The position numbers and the translations under genes are program-made. Below are positions 52,907 to 64,000 of a DNA stretch of 64,000 nt, in pieces. Below the pieces are notes generated by a model, which was not told where the DNA came from, did no database searches, and saw only the letters and a program-made list of their open reading frames with translations. The DNA is from Planomonospora sp. ID67723 (GTDB lineage: Bacteria; Actinomycetota; Actinomycetes; Streptosporangiales; Streptosporangiaceae): the NCBI RefSeq assembly GCF_015711605.1, contig NZ_JABTEZ010000005.1, positions 1 through 64,000 of the forward strand, read 5' to 3'. The first letter of the stretch is position 1; every line of letters starts with the position of its first letter.

Positions 52907-53797
52907 GTGGTCGGTGGTCCGCAAGACATCATCGAGGCCGAAGAGCCCAGGGGACCCCGACGCTGGGTCGGGGTCGCGGTCCTGGCCGTGCTCGTGGCCG
53001 TCCCGGTGATCAGCCTGCTGGCCAGCAGGGAGCCCGTCCGGACCGCCGAGCCGTCCCCGACCCTCGTCCCCCAGCCGACCGCCACCTTCGCCAGGCAGGA
53101 GCCCAACGTCCTGAGACCCGAGGTACGGCGCCGCGGCGGCGAGGAGTTCGTCGACGTCGTCTTCCCCGACGGGACCAGGGCCGAGGTCGGCTACCCGGAC
53201 AAGCTCGGCCTCGCCGAGATGGGCGTGCGCCCGGTCCAGGGCGCCTGGCTGGACGGATACATCGGCGTCTTCCGCCAGTTGGAGGCGCCCTACAGCGGGG
53301 TGGCCGAGGTCTCCGAGGGACGGCCCATGATCCGGGAGCTGAACGACCGGGTCACGCTCTGGCCTGCCGAGGGCCCGGCCGTCGGCCAGACCATGCTGTT
53401 CGAGTTCGGCCGCTGGGTGATGGCGTTGCGCGACAACCCGCGGGGCATGACCTTCGAGCAGCGCATGCTCTGGGCGGAGAATCTGCGGGGCAAGGTGACC
53501 AAGGACGGCTACCTGGTGCTCTCCGCCCGGCATCCCGTCCGGCTGGCCGGGCCGGGCCAGGCGTTCCGGGGCGAGCAGTCCGGGCCGCAGCTCTGGTTCG
53601 GCAGCGTCCGGGAGACGCTGATAGTGATCGCGCCGATCCCGGACTGCGACGTGGGGAAGATCGAGCTGGCCGTGATCCAGCGGCGCGGCCGCTTCTCCGC
53701 CGAGCGGTGCCAGAACGGGTTCTACGTCGCCGTCGCCGGAAACCCGCTCCTGGTGCAGCCGATCATCGAGGGCGTCCGGGTGAAGCCCGCGAAGTAG
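52907..53797 (+). CDS. Membrane-anchored protein of unknown function
   Basis: A 296-residue protein; start GTG 52907 with GGAGG nine bases upstream. A short cytoplasmic N-terminus (DIIEAEEPRGPRRW) precedes one membrane helix (VGVAVLAVLVAVPVISLLA, about residues 19-37), a Pro/Thr linker and a large extracellular domain with one Cys pair (DCDVG, RCQNG). I do not recognise a family. It precedes the dehydrogenase gene by 53 bases in the same direction and may be co-transcribed. Confidence 0.72.
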   Translation: MVGGPQDIIEAEEPRGPRRWVGVAVLAVLVAVPVISLLASREPVRTAEPSPTLVPQPTATFARQEPNVLRPEVRRRGGEEFVDVVFPDGTRAEVGYPDKLGLAEMGVRPVQGAWLDGYIGVFRQLEAPYSGVAEVSEGRPMIRELNDRVTLWPAEGPAVGQTMLFEFGRWVMALRDNPRGMTFEQRMLWAENLRGKVTKDGYLVLSARHPVRLAGPGQAFRGEQSGPQLWFGSVRETLIVIAPIPDCDVGKIELAVIQRRGRFSAERCQNGFYVAVAGNPLLVQPIIEGVRVKPAK

Positions 53798-53850
53798 GCC
53801 GGTGCGGGGCTGGTCGCGGCCCCCGCCGGACGAGAGCGTAGGGTGCGGCC

Positions 53851-54807
53851 ATGTTCGCCGTAACCGCAACGCAGACCGATCCCGACAACCCCCTCGCCGG
53901 GCTGACGCTCGGCGAGCACCCCGAGCCCGAGGTTCCGGACGGCTGGACCACCGTCACGGTGAAGGCAGCCGCGCTCAACCACCACGACCTGTGGACCCTC
54001 AAGGGCGTCGGCATCCGCCAGGACCGGCTCCCCATCGTGCTCGGCTGTGACGCCGCCGGGTTCGACGAGGACGGCAACGAGGTCATCGTGCACTCGGTGA
54101 TCGGCACCGGGGCCGACGAGACGCTCGACCCGAAGCGCTCCCTGCTCTCGGAGACGCACGACGGCACCTTCGCCGAGCGGGTGGCCGTTCCCCGGCGCAA
54201 CCTCGTGGCCAAGCCCGCCGCGCTCAGCTTCGAGGAGGCCGCCTGCCTGCCCACGGCGTGGCTGACCGCCTACCGGATGCTGTTCGAGAAGGCCGGTCTG
54301 GAGCCGGGGTCGACCGTGCTGGTCCAGGGAGCGGGCGGCGGGGTGGCCACCGCGCTGATCGCGCTGGGCAGGGCCGGCGGCTACCGCGTCTGGGCCACCA
54401 GCCGGTCGGAGGAGAAGCGGGCGCGTGCCCTGGAGCTCGGCGCCGACCAGGTCTTCGCCAGCGGAGCCCGGCTGCCCGAGCGGGTGGACGCGGTGCTGGA
54501 GACCGTCGGCCAGGCCACCTGGGACCATTCGCTCAAGTCGCTGAGGCCGGGCGGGCGGATCGTGGTCTCCGGCGCGACCAGCGGCGCGGTCCCCCCGGCC
54601 GACCTGAACCGGGTCTTCTTCCTCCAGCTCTCGGTGGTCGGCTCCACCATGGGCACCCGGGACCAGCTGGCCAGGCTCGCCCGCTTCCTGGAGCAGACCG
54701 GCCTGCGCCCGGTGATCGACCGGACGCTCCCGCTGGCCGAGTCCCGCGACGGGTTCGCGGCGATGCACGGGGGCGACGTCTTCGGAAAGATCGTTTTCAC
54801 CGTGTGA
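53851..54807 (+). CDS. Zinc-binding-dehydrogenase/quinone-reductase-like MDR protein
   Basis: A 318-residue medium-chain reductase. GroES-like N-domain (KAAALNHHDLWTLKGVG) and Rossmann domain with VQGAGGGVATALI. The structural zinc cysteine cluster is absent, so it is probably an NADPH-dependent enone or quinone reductase. Substrate unknown. Confidence 0.8.
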   Translation: MFAVTATQTDPDNPLAGLTLGEHPEPEVPDGWTTVTVKAAALNHHDLWTLKGVGIRQDRLPIVLGCDAAGFDEDGNEVIVHSVIGTGADETLDPKRSLLSETHDGTFAERVAVPRRNLVAKPAALSFEEAACLPTAWLTAYRMLFEKAGLEPGSTVLVQGAGGGVATALIALGRAGGYRVWATSRSEEKRARALELGADQVFASGARLPERVDAVLETVGQATWDHSLKSLRPGGRIVVSGATSGAVPPADLNRVFFLQLSVVGSTMGTRDQLARLARFLEQTGLRPVIDRTLPLAESRDGFAAMHGGDVFGKIVFTV

Positions 54808-55008
54808 CCCGGGCCCGGGGGGAGGCGGCGGGCCGTGCCCCGGCGCACGCGCCCGGCGGTTCCGGGCGGGCGTGGTCCGGTTCCGGGGCCGGGTCGCCGG
54901 CCGGGTCCTGGGGGCTCCTCCCCCGGCTCTCCGGGGGTACGGCCGGCCCGGGCGCGCGGGGTGCGGACCCCGGCCGGAGGAGGGGCGGGCGCGGTCCGTA
55001 CAGGAGGA
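54808..55008. other. GC-rich intergenic region between convergent genes
   Basis: About 200 bases of very high GC between the MDR gene and padR. It contains several short GGCCGG/CCGG complementarities that could terminate either transcript, but no single clean hairpin. No gene. Confidence 0.35.
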
Positions 55009-55719
55009 TCATCGCAGGGCGTCTCTGATCCGGCGGGCGGCGTCGTACAGGGCGTCCTGCGCGGTGGCGAGGGTCTCCTCGGTCACCTGCCCGCGCGCCG
55101 CGTCCCCCCGGACCTCCTCGGCGAACTCGGCCAGCATCTGCCCGAGCCTGGCGTCACAGTCGGGCGACCCCTGCCCGACGAAGCCCTCGGCCCAGATGCG
55201 CTTCCACTCGTGCTTCCACCGGTCGGCCTCGTGCTTCCACTCGTGCTTGTGCCGCTGCCACTCGGTCGTGTACTCCTGCCGGGCCCGCCGGAAGTCCTCC
55301 CTGGCCCCGCGCTCCTCCTCCCTGCCGCTGCGGCGTACGTCCCGGGCCATCTGGGTGAGCTCCTCGCGCAGGGACCGGACCGTGTCGCGCACGTCCTCCT
55401 TGACCTCGCGGGCGATGTCGCGGACGGAGTCGGAGATCTCCTGCTCCAGCTCGGCCAGCTCGTCCAGGCGGTCGTTCAGCTCGGCCCGGCCCCGGTCGGT
55501 GAGGGAGAAGACCTTCTTGCCCTCCGAGACCTCGTGGGTGACCAGCCCCTCCTCCTCCAGCCGGGCCAGGCGCGGGTAGACCGTGCCCGGCGAGGGGGAG
55601 TAGACGCCCAGGAAGCGGTCCTGGAGCAGCCGGATCACCTCGTAGCCGTGCCGGGGGCTCTCGTCCAGGAGCTTGAGCAGGTACAGCCGGAGCCGTCCGT
55701 GCCCGAAAACGGGGCTCAT
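55009..55719 (-). CDS. PadR-family transcriptional regulator
   Basis: A 236-residue PadR protein. The winged helix is residues 8-80 (LYLLKLLDESPRHGYEVIRL and SPGTVYPRLARLEEEGLV). The C-terminal half is a long charged coiled coil (EEERGAREDFRRARQEY, HKHEWKHEADRWKHEW) longer than in most PadR proteins. It is 49 bases downstream of the DUF4097 gene and is probably autoregulatory through the dyad upstream of that gene. Confidence 0.88.
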   Translation of the reverse strand: MSPVFGHGRLRLYLLKLLDESPRHGYEVIRLLQDRFLGVYSPSPGTVYPRLARLEEEGLVTHEVSEGKKVFSLTDRGRAELNDRLDELAELEQEISDSVRDIAREVKEDVRDTVRSLREELTQMARDVRRSGREEERGAREDFRRARQEYTTEWQRHKHEWKHEADRWKHEWKRIWAEGFVGQGSPDCDARLGQMLAEFAEEVRGDAARGQVTEETLATAQDALYDAARRIRDALR

Positions 55720-55768
55720 GGGGTCTCTCCATCCGTCGGGGCGGCGCCGCGCCCTCCGGTGTGCTCGT

Positions 55769-56566
55769 TCATGCCGGCTCTCCTCTCAGCAGCGTGACGT
55801 CGGCGGACACGGTGGTGGCCGTCAGGGACGCCATGCCTCCGCCGATCCGGCCGGACACAGTTTTCAGGCCCGGCTGGCTCGAGTGGCCGAGTTCGGAGAA
55901 ACCCGTGCTGATCCTTCCCGAGGTGGAGCGGATCGTCACGTCCGTCTCCACCTCGTGCGGGAGCCGTACCACGATCTCGCCCGAGACGCTGTTCAGCGTG
56001 ACGTGCCCGGTCGGCGGGAGGTCGAGGTCGGCGGTGATCCGGCCGGAGACCGTGGTGGCCTTCAGCCGGCGGGGCGTGCCCCGGGCCACGGTCAGCTCAC
56101 CCGAGACGCTCTTGAACGACAGGTCGCCGACGAGGCCGCGGCTCTCCACCGCGCCGGAGACGGTGTCGGCCTGGACCTCTCCGCTCACCCCGTCGAGCAC
56201 GATCTCGCCGGAGACGCTCTTGACCGAGGTGCGGGCCTCGAAGCCGGCGACCACGGCCGAGGCGGAGACCACTCCGGCGTTGACCGGGCAGTCCTTCGGG
56301 ACGGTCAGCGTGAGCACGGTCCGGCGCCGGCCGGGGCGGAGCCAGCCGAGCAGGCCGTCCCAGGTCAGGTCCTTGTAGGCGACCGTGAGCGTGCCGTCCT
56401 CATCGTGGGTCACGATGAGGGGCGGATCGCCGACCTCGGCGACCTCCAGGCTGGGCGGGCCCTCGCTGGCCAGCACGGCCAGCTTGCCCGCCACCACCCG
56501 CACGTTCAGCCTGCGCACCCCGTCGAAGGTGAGCTGCTCGGGCTTGTCGATGGTCCATTGACGCAT
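55769..56566 (-). CDS. DUF4097-family beta-strand repeat protein
   Basis: A 265-residue protein made of repeated VSG-containing beta strands (SVSGEIVLDGVSGEVQADTV, TTVSGRITADL, SVSGEIVVRL, TVSGRIGGG), the adhesin-like DUF4097 fold. No signal peptide is visible. Such genes are usually paired with PadR regulators, as here. Function unknown. Confidence 0.85.
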   Translation of the reverse strand: MRQWTIDKPEQLTFDGVRRLNVRVVAGKLAVLASEGPPSLEVAEVGDPPLIVTHDEDGTLTVAYKDLTWDGLLGWLRPGRRRTVLTLTVPKDCPVNAGVVSASAVVAGFEARTSVKSVSGEIVLDGVSGEVQADTVSGAVESRGLVGDLSFKSVSGELTVARGTPRRLKATTVSGRITADLDLPPTGHVTLNSVSGEIVVRLPHEVETDVTIRSTSGRISTGFSELGHSSQPGLKTVSGRIGGGMASLTATTVSADVTLLRGEPA

Positions 56567-56587
56567 GTCGGCGACCTCCTTGTAGAA

Positions 56588-56631
56588 ACACGATATGTCG
56601 TGTCGTGGGGAAGGTCAAGATATGTCGCGTC
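56588..56631. promoter_or_regulatory. Candidate PadR operator
   Basis: ACACGA-TATG-TCGTGT at 56588-56603 is a perfect dyad. A second, related site GATATGTCGCGT follows at about 56619-56630. Both lie 22-65 bases upstream of the DUF4097 start, where a PadR repressor of its own operon would bind. Confidence 0.65.
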
Positions 56632-56651
56632 AGCGGGTCGCGACGCCCGGG

Positions 56652-56828
56652 TCACTCGTCCTCGTCGTCGAGCCGCGCCAGCCAGGTGGCCAGCCGCTCC
56701 ACCGGGGTCTCGAACTCGGGGTTCAGGTCCACGAACTCGCGCAGCCGCTCGGCGAGCCAGGTCATGGTGACCTCTTCCTCGCCGCGGCGGGTGACCAGTT
56801 CCTCGATACCCCGATCGGTGAAGTACAT
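56652..56828 (-). CDS. DUF6104-family small protein, 58 residues
   Basis: A short gene starting at ATG 56828 with GGGAGAACG directly before it. The product begins MYFTDRGIEELVTRRGEEEV and continues with WLAERLREFVDLNPEFETPV, ending DDEDE. It is acidic and helical with no signal peptide. A small protein of this type is conserved next to kgd in actinomycetes, as I recall. Function unknown. Confidence 0.85.
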   Translation of the reverse strand: MYFTDRGIEELVTRRGEEEVTMTWLAERLREFVDLNPEFETPVERLATWLARLDDEDE

Positions 56829-56874
56829 CGTTCTCCCTGTCGTGAATTTCCTGGTCGTTCTTGGTGGATAACGC

Positions 56875-56910
56875 GGAGGTCCCCCGCAGGCGTTCCTGCG
56901 GGGGACCTCC
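56875..56910 (-). terminator. Terminator of kgd
   Basis: Perfect 16-bp arms (56875-56890 with 56895-56910, GGAGGTCCCCCGCAGG and its complement) around CGTT, just after the kgd stop. Very stable. Confidence 0.88.
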
Positions 56911-56940
56911 GGCGCCGGTGACCACCTGGTGATCAGAGGG

Positions 56941-60657
<3,717 letters not shown>

Positions 60658-60770
60658 GGCTACTCTCCTGGACCTGGGCCCGCGCCAGTCTGGCCGCAGG
60701 CCCCCAAACGATCCTCTCAGAGTCGCTCAAACCGGTCACCCTCCGGGGGGCTGTCCGGAGGGTACGGCCA

Positions 60771-60818
60771 TGCTCACCCTGATCAGGGTGGGCGAGCACC
60801 CGTGATCCAGGGTGAGCA
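60771..60818. promoter_or_regulatory. Nested palindromes upstream of kgd
   Basis: An outer inverted repeat (TGCTCACCCT at 60771 and AGGGTGAGCA at 60809) encloses a perfect 16-base palindrome CACCCTGATCAGGGTG at 60775-60790. Another hairpin (CCCTCCGG/CCGGAGGG) lies at 60739-60762. This is a strong candidate operator or leader structure for kgd. Confidence 0.6.
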
Positions 60819-60920
60819 ATCACACGTTCACGGATCGTTCGGCGGGCGGTCACCGAAGGCGGGAGCGGGCCCCGCCGGTCCGTCCCGGTGCGGCGCCCGC
60901 GCCTGACGGCCCGTGCCCGT

Positions 60921-61586
60921 TCAGCCGGCGGTGACGAGCCGAGACTCGATCCGGACGCCGGGGGTGATCTCCTCCAGCAGTGCGGCCAGCTCGTCGCCCG
61001 CGGCCCTCAGCTCCTCCGGGGACATGGGCTCCAGCCGCTCCAGCAGGAACAGCGCGTCCACGGTCTCCTCGGTGATCCGGGTCCGCACGCACTGCCGCCA
61101 GTTCCACCGGCGGCAGGTGACGCCCCGGTCGTCGCGCCAGACCACCTCGCCGCTCTCCGGGTGGTCGACCGCGGGCTCGCCCTTCTCGACGACCTCGAAC
61201 GGCTCGTCCCCGGCCGCCCGGACCAGCCTGGCCGCGCCCTCGTAGTGGGCCAGGTCCTCGCCGCCGATCGGCAGGCCGTGCCGGACGCTGATCGCGTTGT
61301 AGGCGTCGACCACGAGGTTGATCTCCGGCAGGGGCATCCGCCGTACCAGCGCGTCCACCGACGGCCGGGTCCGCTGCGGTTTGGCGCCGAACGCCCGGTA
61401 GGCCTCCCGCCACGCCTCGACCTTCGGGTCCTCGACCGCCACGGCCTTCTCCGCGGCCTCGGCCAGCCAGGCCCGGGACCTGTCGTCCGTCGGGCCGTTG
61501 CGCAGGCCGTACACGCACACGGCCAGCACCGCGAAGTCCGGCCTGAGCGCGGCGACGGCGGGGTCCACCCAGATGTCCTCGATCAC
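60921..61586 (-). CDS. B3/B4 (PheT-like) tRNA-binding domain protein
   Basis: A 221-residue stand-alone B3/B4 domain, related to part of phenylalanyl-tRNA synthetase beta chain. The segments YRAFGAKPQRTRPSVDALV, INLVVDAYNAISVRHGLPIG and ETVDALFLLERLEPMSPEEL are typical. Free-standing members are thought to be editing or trans-acting factors. Function unknown. Confidence 0.82.
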   Translation of the reverse strand: MIEDIWVDPAVAALRPDFAVLAVCVYGLRNGPTDDRSRAWLAEAAEKAVAVEDPKVEAWREAYRAFGAKPQRTRPSVDALVRRMPLPEINLVVDAYNAISVRHGLPIGGEDLAHYEGAARLVRAAGDEPFEVVEKGEPAVDHPESGEVVWRDDRGVTCRRWNWRQCVRTRITEETVDALFLLERLEPMSPEELRAAGDELAALLEEITPGVRIESRLVTAG

Positions 61587-61623
61587 GGACGCCAGTTTAG
61601 GGCCCCGCCGTCCCCGCGGCCGG

Positions 61624-63522
61624 TCACGGGCGGATGCCGCTCTCCATGAAGACCGGCTTCCCGCCCACGTTGACGACGGTGGGCGAGGACGTCCGCGGCT
61701 TGCCGGTCAGGGGCGCCCAGCGCTCGACCCGCCAGCCGGAGGGCACCTTGAAGGTCGTGACGGCACGCTCGTTCCAGACCATCTGAGCCGTGTAGCCGCC
61801 GGACCGGGCGAGCGTGACCACGTGCGTGCCCGCGCCGTCCACCGTGTGGCCGGTCATCCGGGCGCCGCGCAGCCAGCCGACGGTCCGGGCGTAGGCCCGG
61901 CCCACCCTGGAGGGCGTCCGGTTGTCCGGCTCGGCCAGGTCGAGGACCTGGTCTCCGTGGCGGTCCCAGGTGTACCAGTCGAAGCCGGACACGCCGTACG
62001 CCCAGAACAGCGCCAGCGCGCGGGAGGCCGCGCCCTCGGCCGGGCCGGAGACGGAGGTGCGGCCCATCGGCGCGCCCTCGGTGACCCGGAGGGGAAGCCC
62101 GCCGAGCCCGTGGGCCTTCATGATCTTCCGGACGTTCCTGATCCGGGGCAGGACGCCCTCCGGACGGAGGCCGAAGTAGATGTGCGACCCGACGACGTCG
62201 ACGTGCTTGCCCGCGCCCGCGGCGAAGTACGCGTCGAGCCAGTTCAGGCCGTTGGTGGTGATGCCGGGCGAGACGATCTTCGCGGCGGGGTCGGCCTTGC
62301 CGATCTCCTCGGCCGCGACGCGGGTCAGCTCGGCGAGCTGGGCGGGGGTGCCGTTCCAGAACTTGGCGTAGTCCGGCTCGTTCCACATCTCGTACATCTG
62401 GATGCGGCCCTTGTAGCGGGTGGCCACCTCGCGCACGTAGCGCCGCCAGTCCTCGATGTCCTTGGGCATGGCGGCGCTTCCCGGGCCGTAGGCGCCGGCC
62501 TTCTGGTTGGAGGCGGCCCACGACGGGGGCGAGCCCAGCGTGTAGAGGACGGAGACGTCGTTGTCGGCGGCGGACTTCATGAAGTAGTTCATCATCTTGA
62601 AGTTCCACTTGCCCTTGCGGGGTTCGAGGTCGCGCCAGCGCACCCCGTTGTCCCACATCCGCCACAGGCCGAATCCGATGGACGGCCAGCTGTTGCCGTA
62701 GCAGCCCCGGCAGAGCATGTGCATGCCGAAGTAGTCGGCGGGGACGGGCCCCTCGGCGGGAAGGAGGTCGGGCGTCCCGGAGGAGGAGACCTCGGTCAGG
62801 CTCGCGTCGTCCACGAGGACGGTGCCGGTTCCGCCGAGGAAGATCCTGAACGAGCCGGACATGTCGTGCGGTGCGGTCCCGGTGGCCTCGATCTGCTGCC
62901 ATCCGGTGCCGGCCCGCGTCGTGTGGACGGCGAACGCCTGGTAGAAGTCCTTCTTGAAGTCGTCGCTGCGCATCTGCAGGGTGACCGACACGGGGGAGAC
63001 GGCCTTCACCCAGATGCTCGCCCTGTAGGTTCGCCCGCCGGTGAACCGGTGCGCCTGCGTCAGGTGGACCCGGCCCGGCTCGGCGTCGACCTGGAACCGC
63101 TGGGCCCGCTGCCCGCCGTGGGCCTCCTCCCCGTCCGGGCTGAAGCGCGCCTTCGGCGCGGGGGTCCCCCAGGAGTTGGGTCGCCAGCCCGGGGCCGTCC
63201 CGGTGTGCTCACCCTCGAATCCGGGGTTCTTCAGCAGCTCGGCGGGGGCCTGCGCGGTTCCCGTCCGGGGTCCTCCGGCGGCCTCGGACATCCCGGGTGC
63301 GGCGGATGCCGCGGCGCCCGTCGCGGGCCACAACAGGACGGCGGCGGCCAGTACGGCGCTCGCGCCCCGCGCCCGCGGGCGTCCCGGACGCCCCCGGCGT
63401 TCTGGGCGCTCCGGATGCGCCGGACCGCCGGGATCGGGAGACCCCCCTGTGATCCGTCCCCCGCGGGCGGGCCGGCTCACCCGCCCGGTCACGACCTGGT
63501 GAGTTCTTCTCTTCCACACCAA
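61624..63522 (-). CDS. Secreted glycoside hydrolase, GH39-like with N-terminal carbohydrate-binding domain
   Basis: A 632-residue protein. The start is uncertain: TTG 63522 has GGAGG five bases upstream, while ATG 63540 has no clear ribosome site. A long basic N-terminus precedes a membrane/signal segment (ASAVLAAAVLLWPATGAAAS). A CBM4/9-like galactose-binding domain (LLKNPGFEGEHTG to about residue 225) is followed by a TIM-barrel. The acid/base glutamate is in MYEMWNEPDYAKFW and the nucleophile in LRVTEGAPMG. It is probably a beta-xylosidase or related exo-enzyme; family assignment is tentative. Confidence 0.78.
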   Translation of the reverse strand: MVWKRRTHQVVTGRVSRPARGGRITGGSPDPGGPAHPERPERRGRPGRPRARGASAVLAAAVLLWPATGAAASAAPGMSEAAGGPRTGTAQAPAELLKNPGFEGEHTGTAPGWRPNSWGTPAPKARFSPDGEEAHGGQRAQRFQVDAEPGRVHLTQAHRFTGGRTYRASIWVKAVSPVSVTLQMRSDDFKKDFYQAFAVHTTRAGTGWQQIEATGTAPHDMSGSFRIFLGGTGTVLVDDASLTEVSSSGTPDLLPAEGPVPADYFGMHMLCRGCYGNSWPSIGFGLWRMWDNGVRWRDLEPRKGKWNFKMMNYFMKSAADNDVSVLYTLGSPPSWAASNQKAGAYGPGSAAMPKDIEDWRRYVREVATRYKGRIQMYEMWNEPDYAKFWNGTPAQLAELTRVAAEEIGKADPAAKIVSPGITTNGLNWLDAYFAAGAGKHVDVVGSHIYFGLRPEGVLPRIRNVRKIMKAHGLGGLPLRVTEGAPMGRTSVSGPAEGAASRALALFWAYGVSGFDWYTWDRHGDQVLDLAEPDNRTPSRVGRAYARTVGWLRGARMTGHTVDGAGTHVVTLARSGGYTAQMVWNERAVTTFKVPSGWRVERWAPLTGKPRTSSPTVVNVGGKPVFMESGIRP

Positions 63523-63665
63523 TGGAACCTCCGACCTCATTGCTTTCAGGTGGGAGTCATGGTGGTACAGAGGTGAGGGCGATGTCCGACAGGTTGGGAA
63601 ATTTCCGTAAATTACATGATCGAGTCGATAAATTTTGCCGATCAGCTGATTTCGTAGAGCCTGCT

Positions 63666-63705
63666 GCCGGTGCCCGTCCGCGCCCCCCCCGGGGCGGGCA
63701 CCGGC
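63666..63705 (-). terminator. Hairpin downstream of the CBM2 protein gene
   Basis: GCCGGTGCCCG (63666-63676) pairs with CGGGCACCGGC (63695-63705), 11 bp, with a C-rich loop, after the stop of the partial CBM2 gene on the minus strand. Confidence 0.72.
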
Positions 63706-63722
63706 GAAGGTCCCCCTCGGGG

Positions 63723-64000
63723 TCAGCGGCTGAGGGCGCCGTTGAGGATGAAGCGCTCCGGCTTGGGGTTGGGGCCGGGCGCGTCGGCGCCGATGAAGCC
63801 GAAGGTGACCGAGCGGCCTGGCTTGATGACCCGGTTGAAGTCCAGGTTCTTCGCCGTCACGGTCGCGCCGTCCTGGGACAGTTCGGCGCTCCAGTGCCTG
63901 CGCACCTGCTGGCCGCCGAGGAAGGACCACCTCAGCGTCCAGCCCTCGATCGCCTTCTCGCCGGTGTTGGTGATGGTGATCTGGGTGTTGAACCCGTCCG
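63723..64000 (-). CDS. Protein with C-terminal cellulose-binding CBM2 domain (5' part outside the window)
   Basis: The frame is open to the window edge, with about 92 residues seen. The visible end is a family 2 carbohydrate-binding module: TNTGEKAIEGWTLRWSF, QDGATVTAKNLDFNRVI and TFGFIGADAPGPNPKPERF, ending FILNGALSR. The three surface tryptophans of CBM2a are partly visible. The catalytic domain, probably a cellulase or chitinase, lies beyond position 64000. Confidence 0.82.
   Translation of the reverse strand, partial: DGFNTQITITNTGEKAIEGWTLRWSFLGGQQVRRHWSAELSQDGATVTAKNLDFNRVIKPGRSVTFGFIGADAPGPNPKPERFILNGALSR

Overview
The window is high-GC actinobacterial DNA, most likely from the Streptosporangiales (Streptosporangium or Nonomuraea-like). 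This is inferred from the gene set: a DasR-type GntR regulator, SigR/RsrA, WhiB1, nickel superoxide dismutase with SodX, a one-polypeptide 2-oxoglutarate decarboxylase/dehydrogenase (Kgd), many GTG/TTG starts, and a subtilisin-inhibitor-like protein. The genus is not settled by the sequence.

Layout. 0-2.6 kb: the 3' end of a 5S rRNA with its terminator, a small GNAT protein, a divergent Lrp/phenylalanine hydroxylase pair and a small secreted peptide. 2.9-7.5 kb: a minus-strand phosphate-uptake operon pstS-pstC-pstA-pstB ending in an OmpR-type regulator whose receiver lacks the phospho-acceptor aspartate; a Pho-box-like repeat precedes pstS. 7.7-15.8 kb: housekeeping genes (fructosamine kinase, hisN, thioesterase, rsgA, aroA, SRAP, DksA-like, methyltransferase) and sigR-rsrA with a SigR-type promoter in front. 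15.8-31 kb: an epimerase, two membrane HD-domain proteins separated by an in-frame 60-bp tandem repeat, biotin carboxylase and a 70-residue biotin carrier, BsaP, a PASTA Ser/Thr kinase, an acetolactate-synthase-like enzyme, and the biotin genes bioF, bioD and bioB with a dasR-like gene between bioF and bioD. 31-37 kb: pdtaS, whiB1, a diacylglycerol-kinase-family gene, rsbW-sigF and sodN/sodX. From memory, the gene content rsgA-aroA-SRAP-sigR-rsrA-BCCP-pdtaS-whiB1-lipid kinase matches the Mycobacterium tuberculosis Rv3228 to Rv3218 neighbourhood, here expanded by insertions. 37-40.5 kb: NAD-malic enzyme and a TPR regulator.

The accessory highlight is 40.7-50.8 kb: six minus-strand paralogues of secreted trypsin/V8-like proteins. 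Three have the serine-protease motif GASGGP. In the other three the catalytic serine is aspartate (GADGGP or GADGSP), and one of those is also frameshifted and internally deleted. The paralogues differ mainly by a variable insertion between the Asp and Ser motifs. Inside the array sit a Streptomyces-subtilisin-inhibitor-like gene and a HigB/HigA-type toxin-antitoxin pair whose toxin carries an in-frame stop. This looks like a locus of active proteases, pseudoproteases and an inhibitor.

51-64 kb: a thiolase-like protein, an anchored protein, a quinone-reductase-like dehydrogenase, a DUF4097-PadR pair with a dyad operator, DUF6104 and kgd with an upstream nested palindrome, a B3/B4-domain protein, a secreted glycoside hydrolase and the 3' end of a CBM2 protein that runs off the window. 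I saw no tRNA gene, CRISPR array, transposase or prophage.
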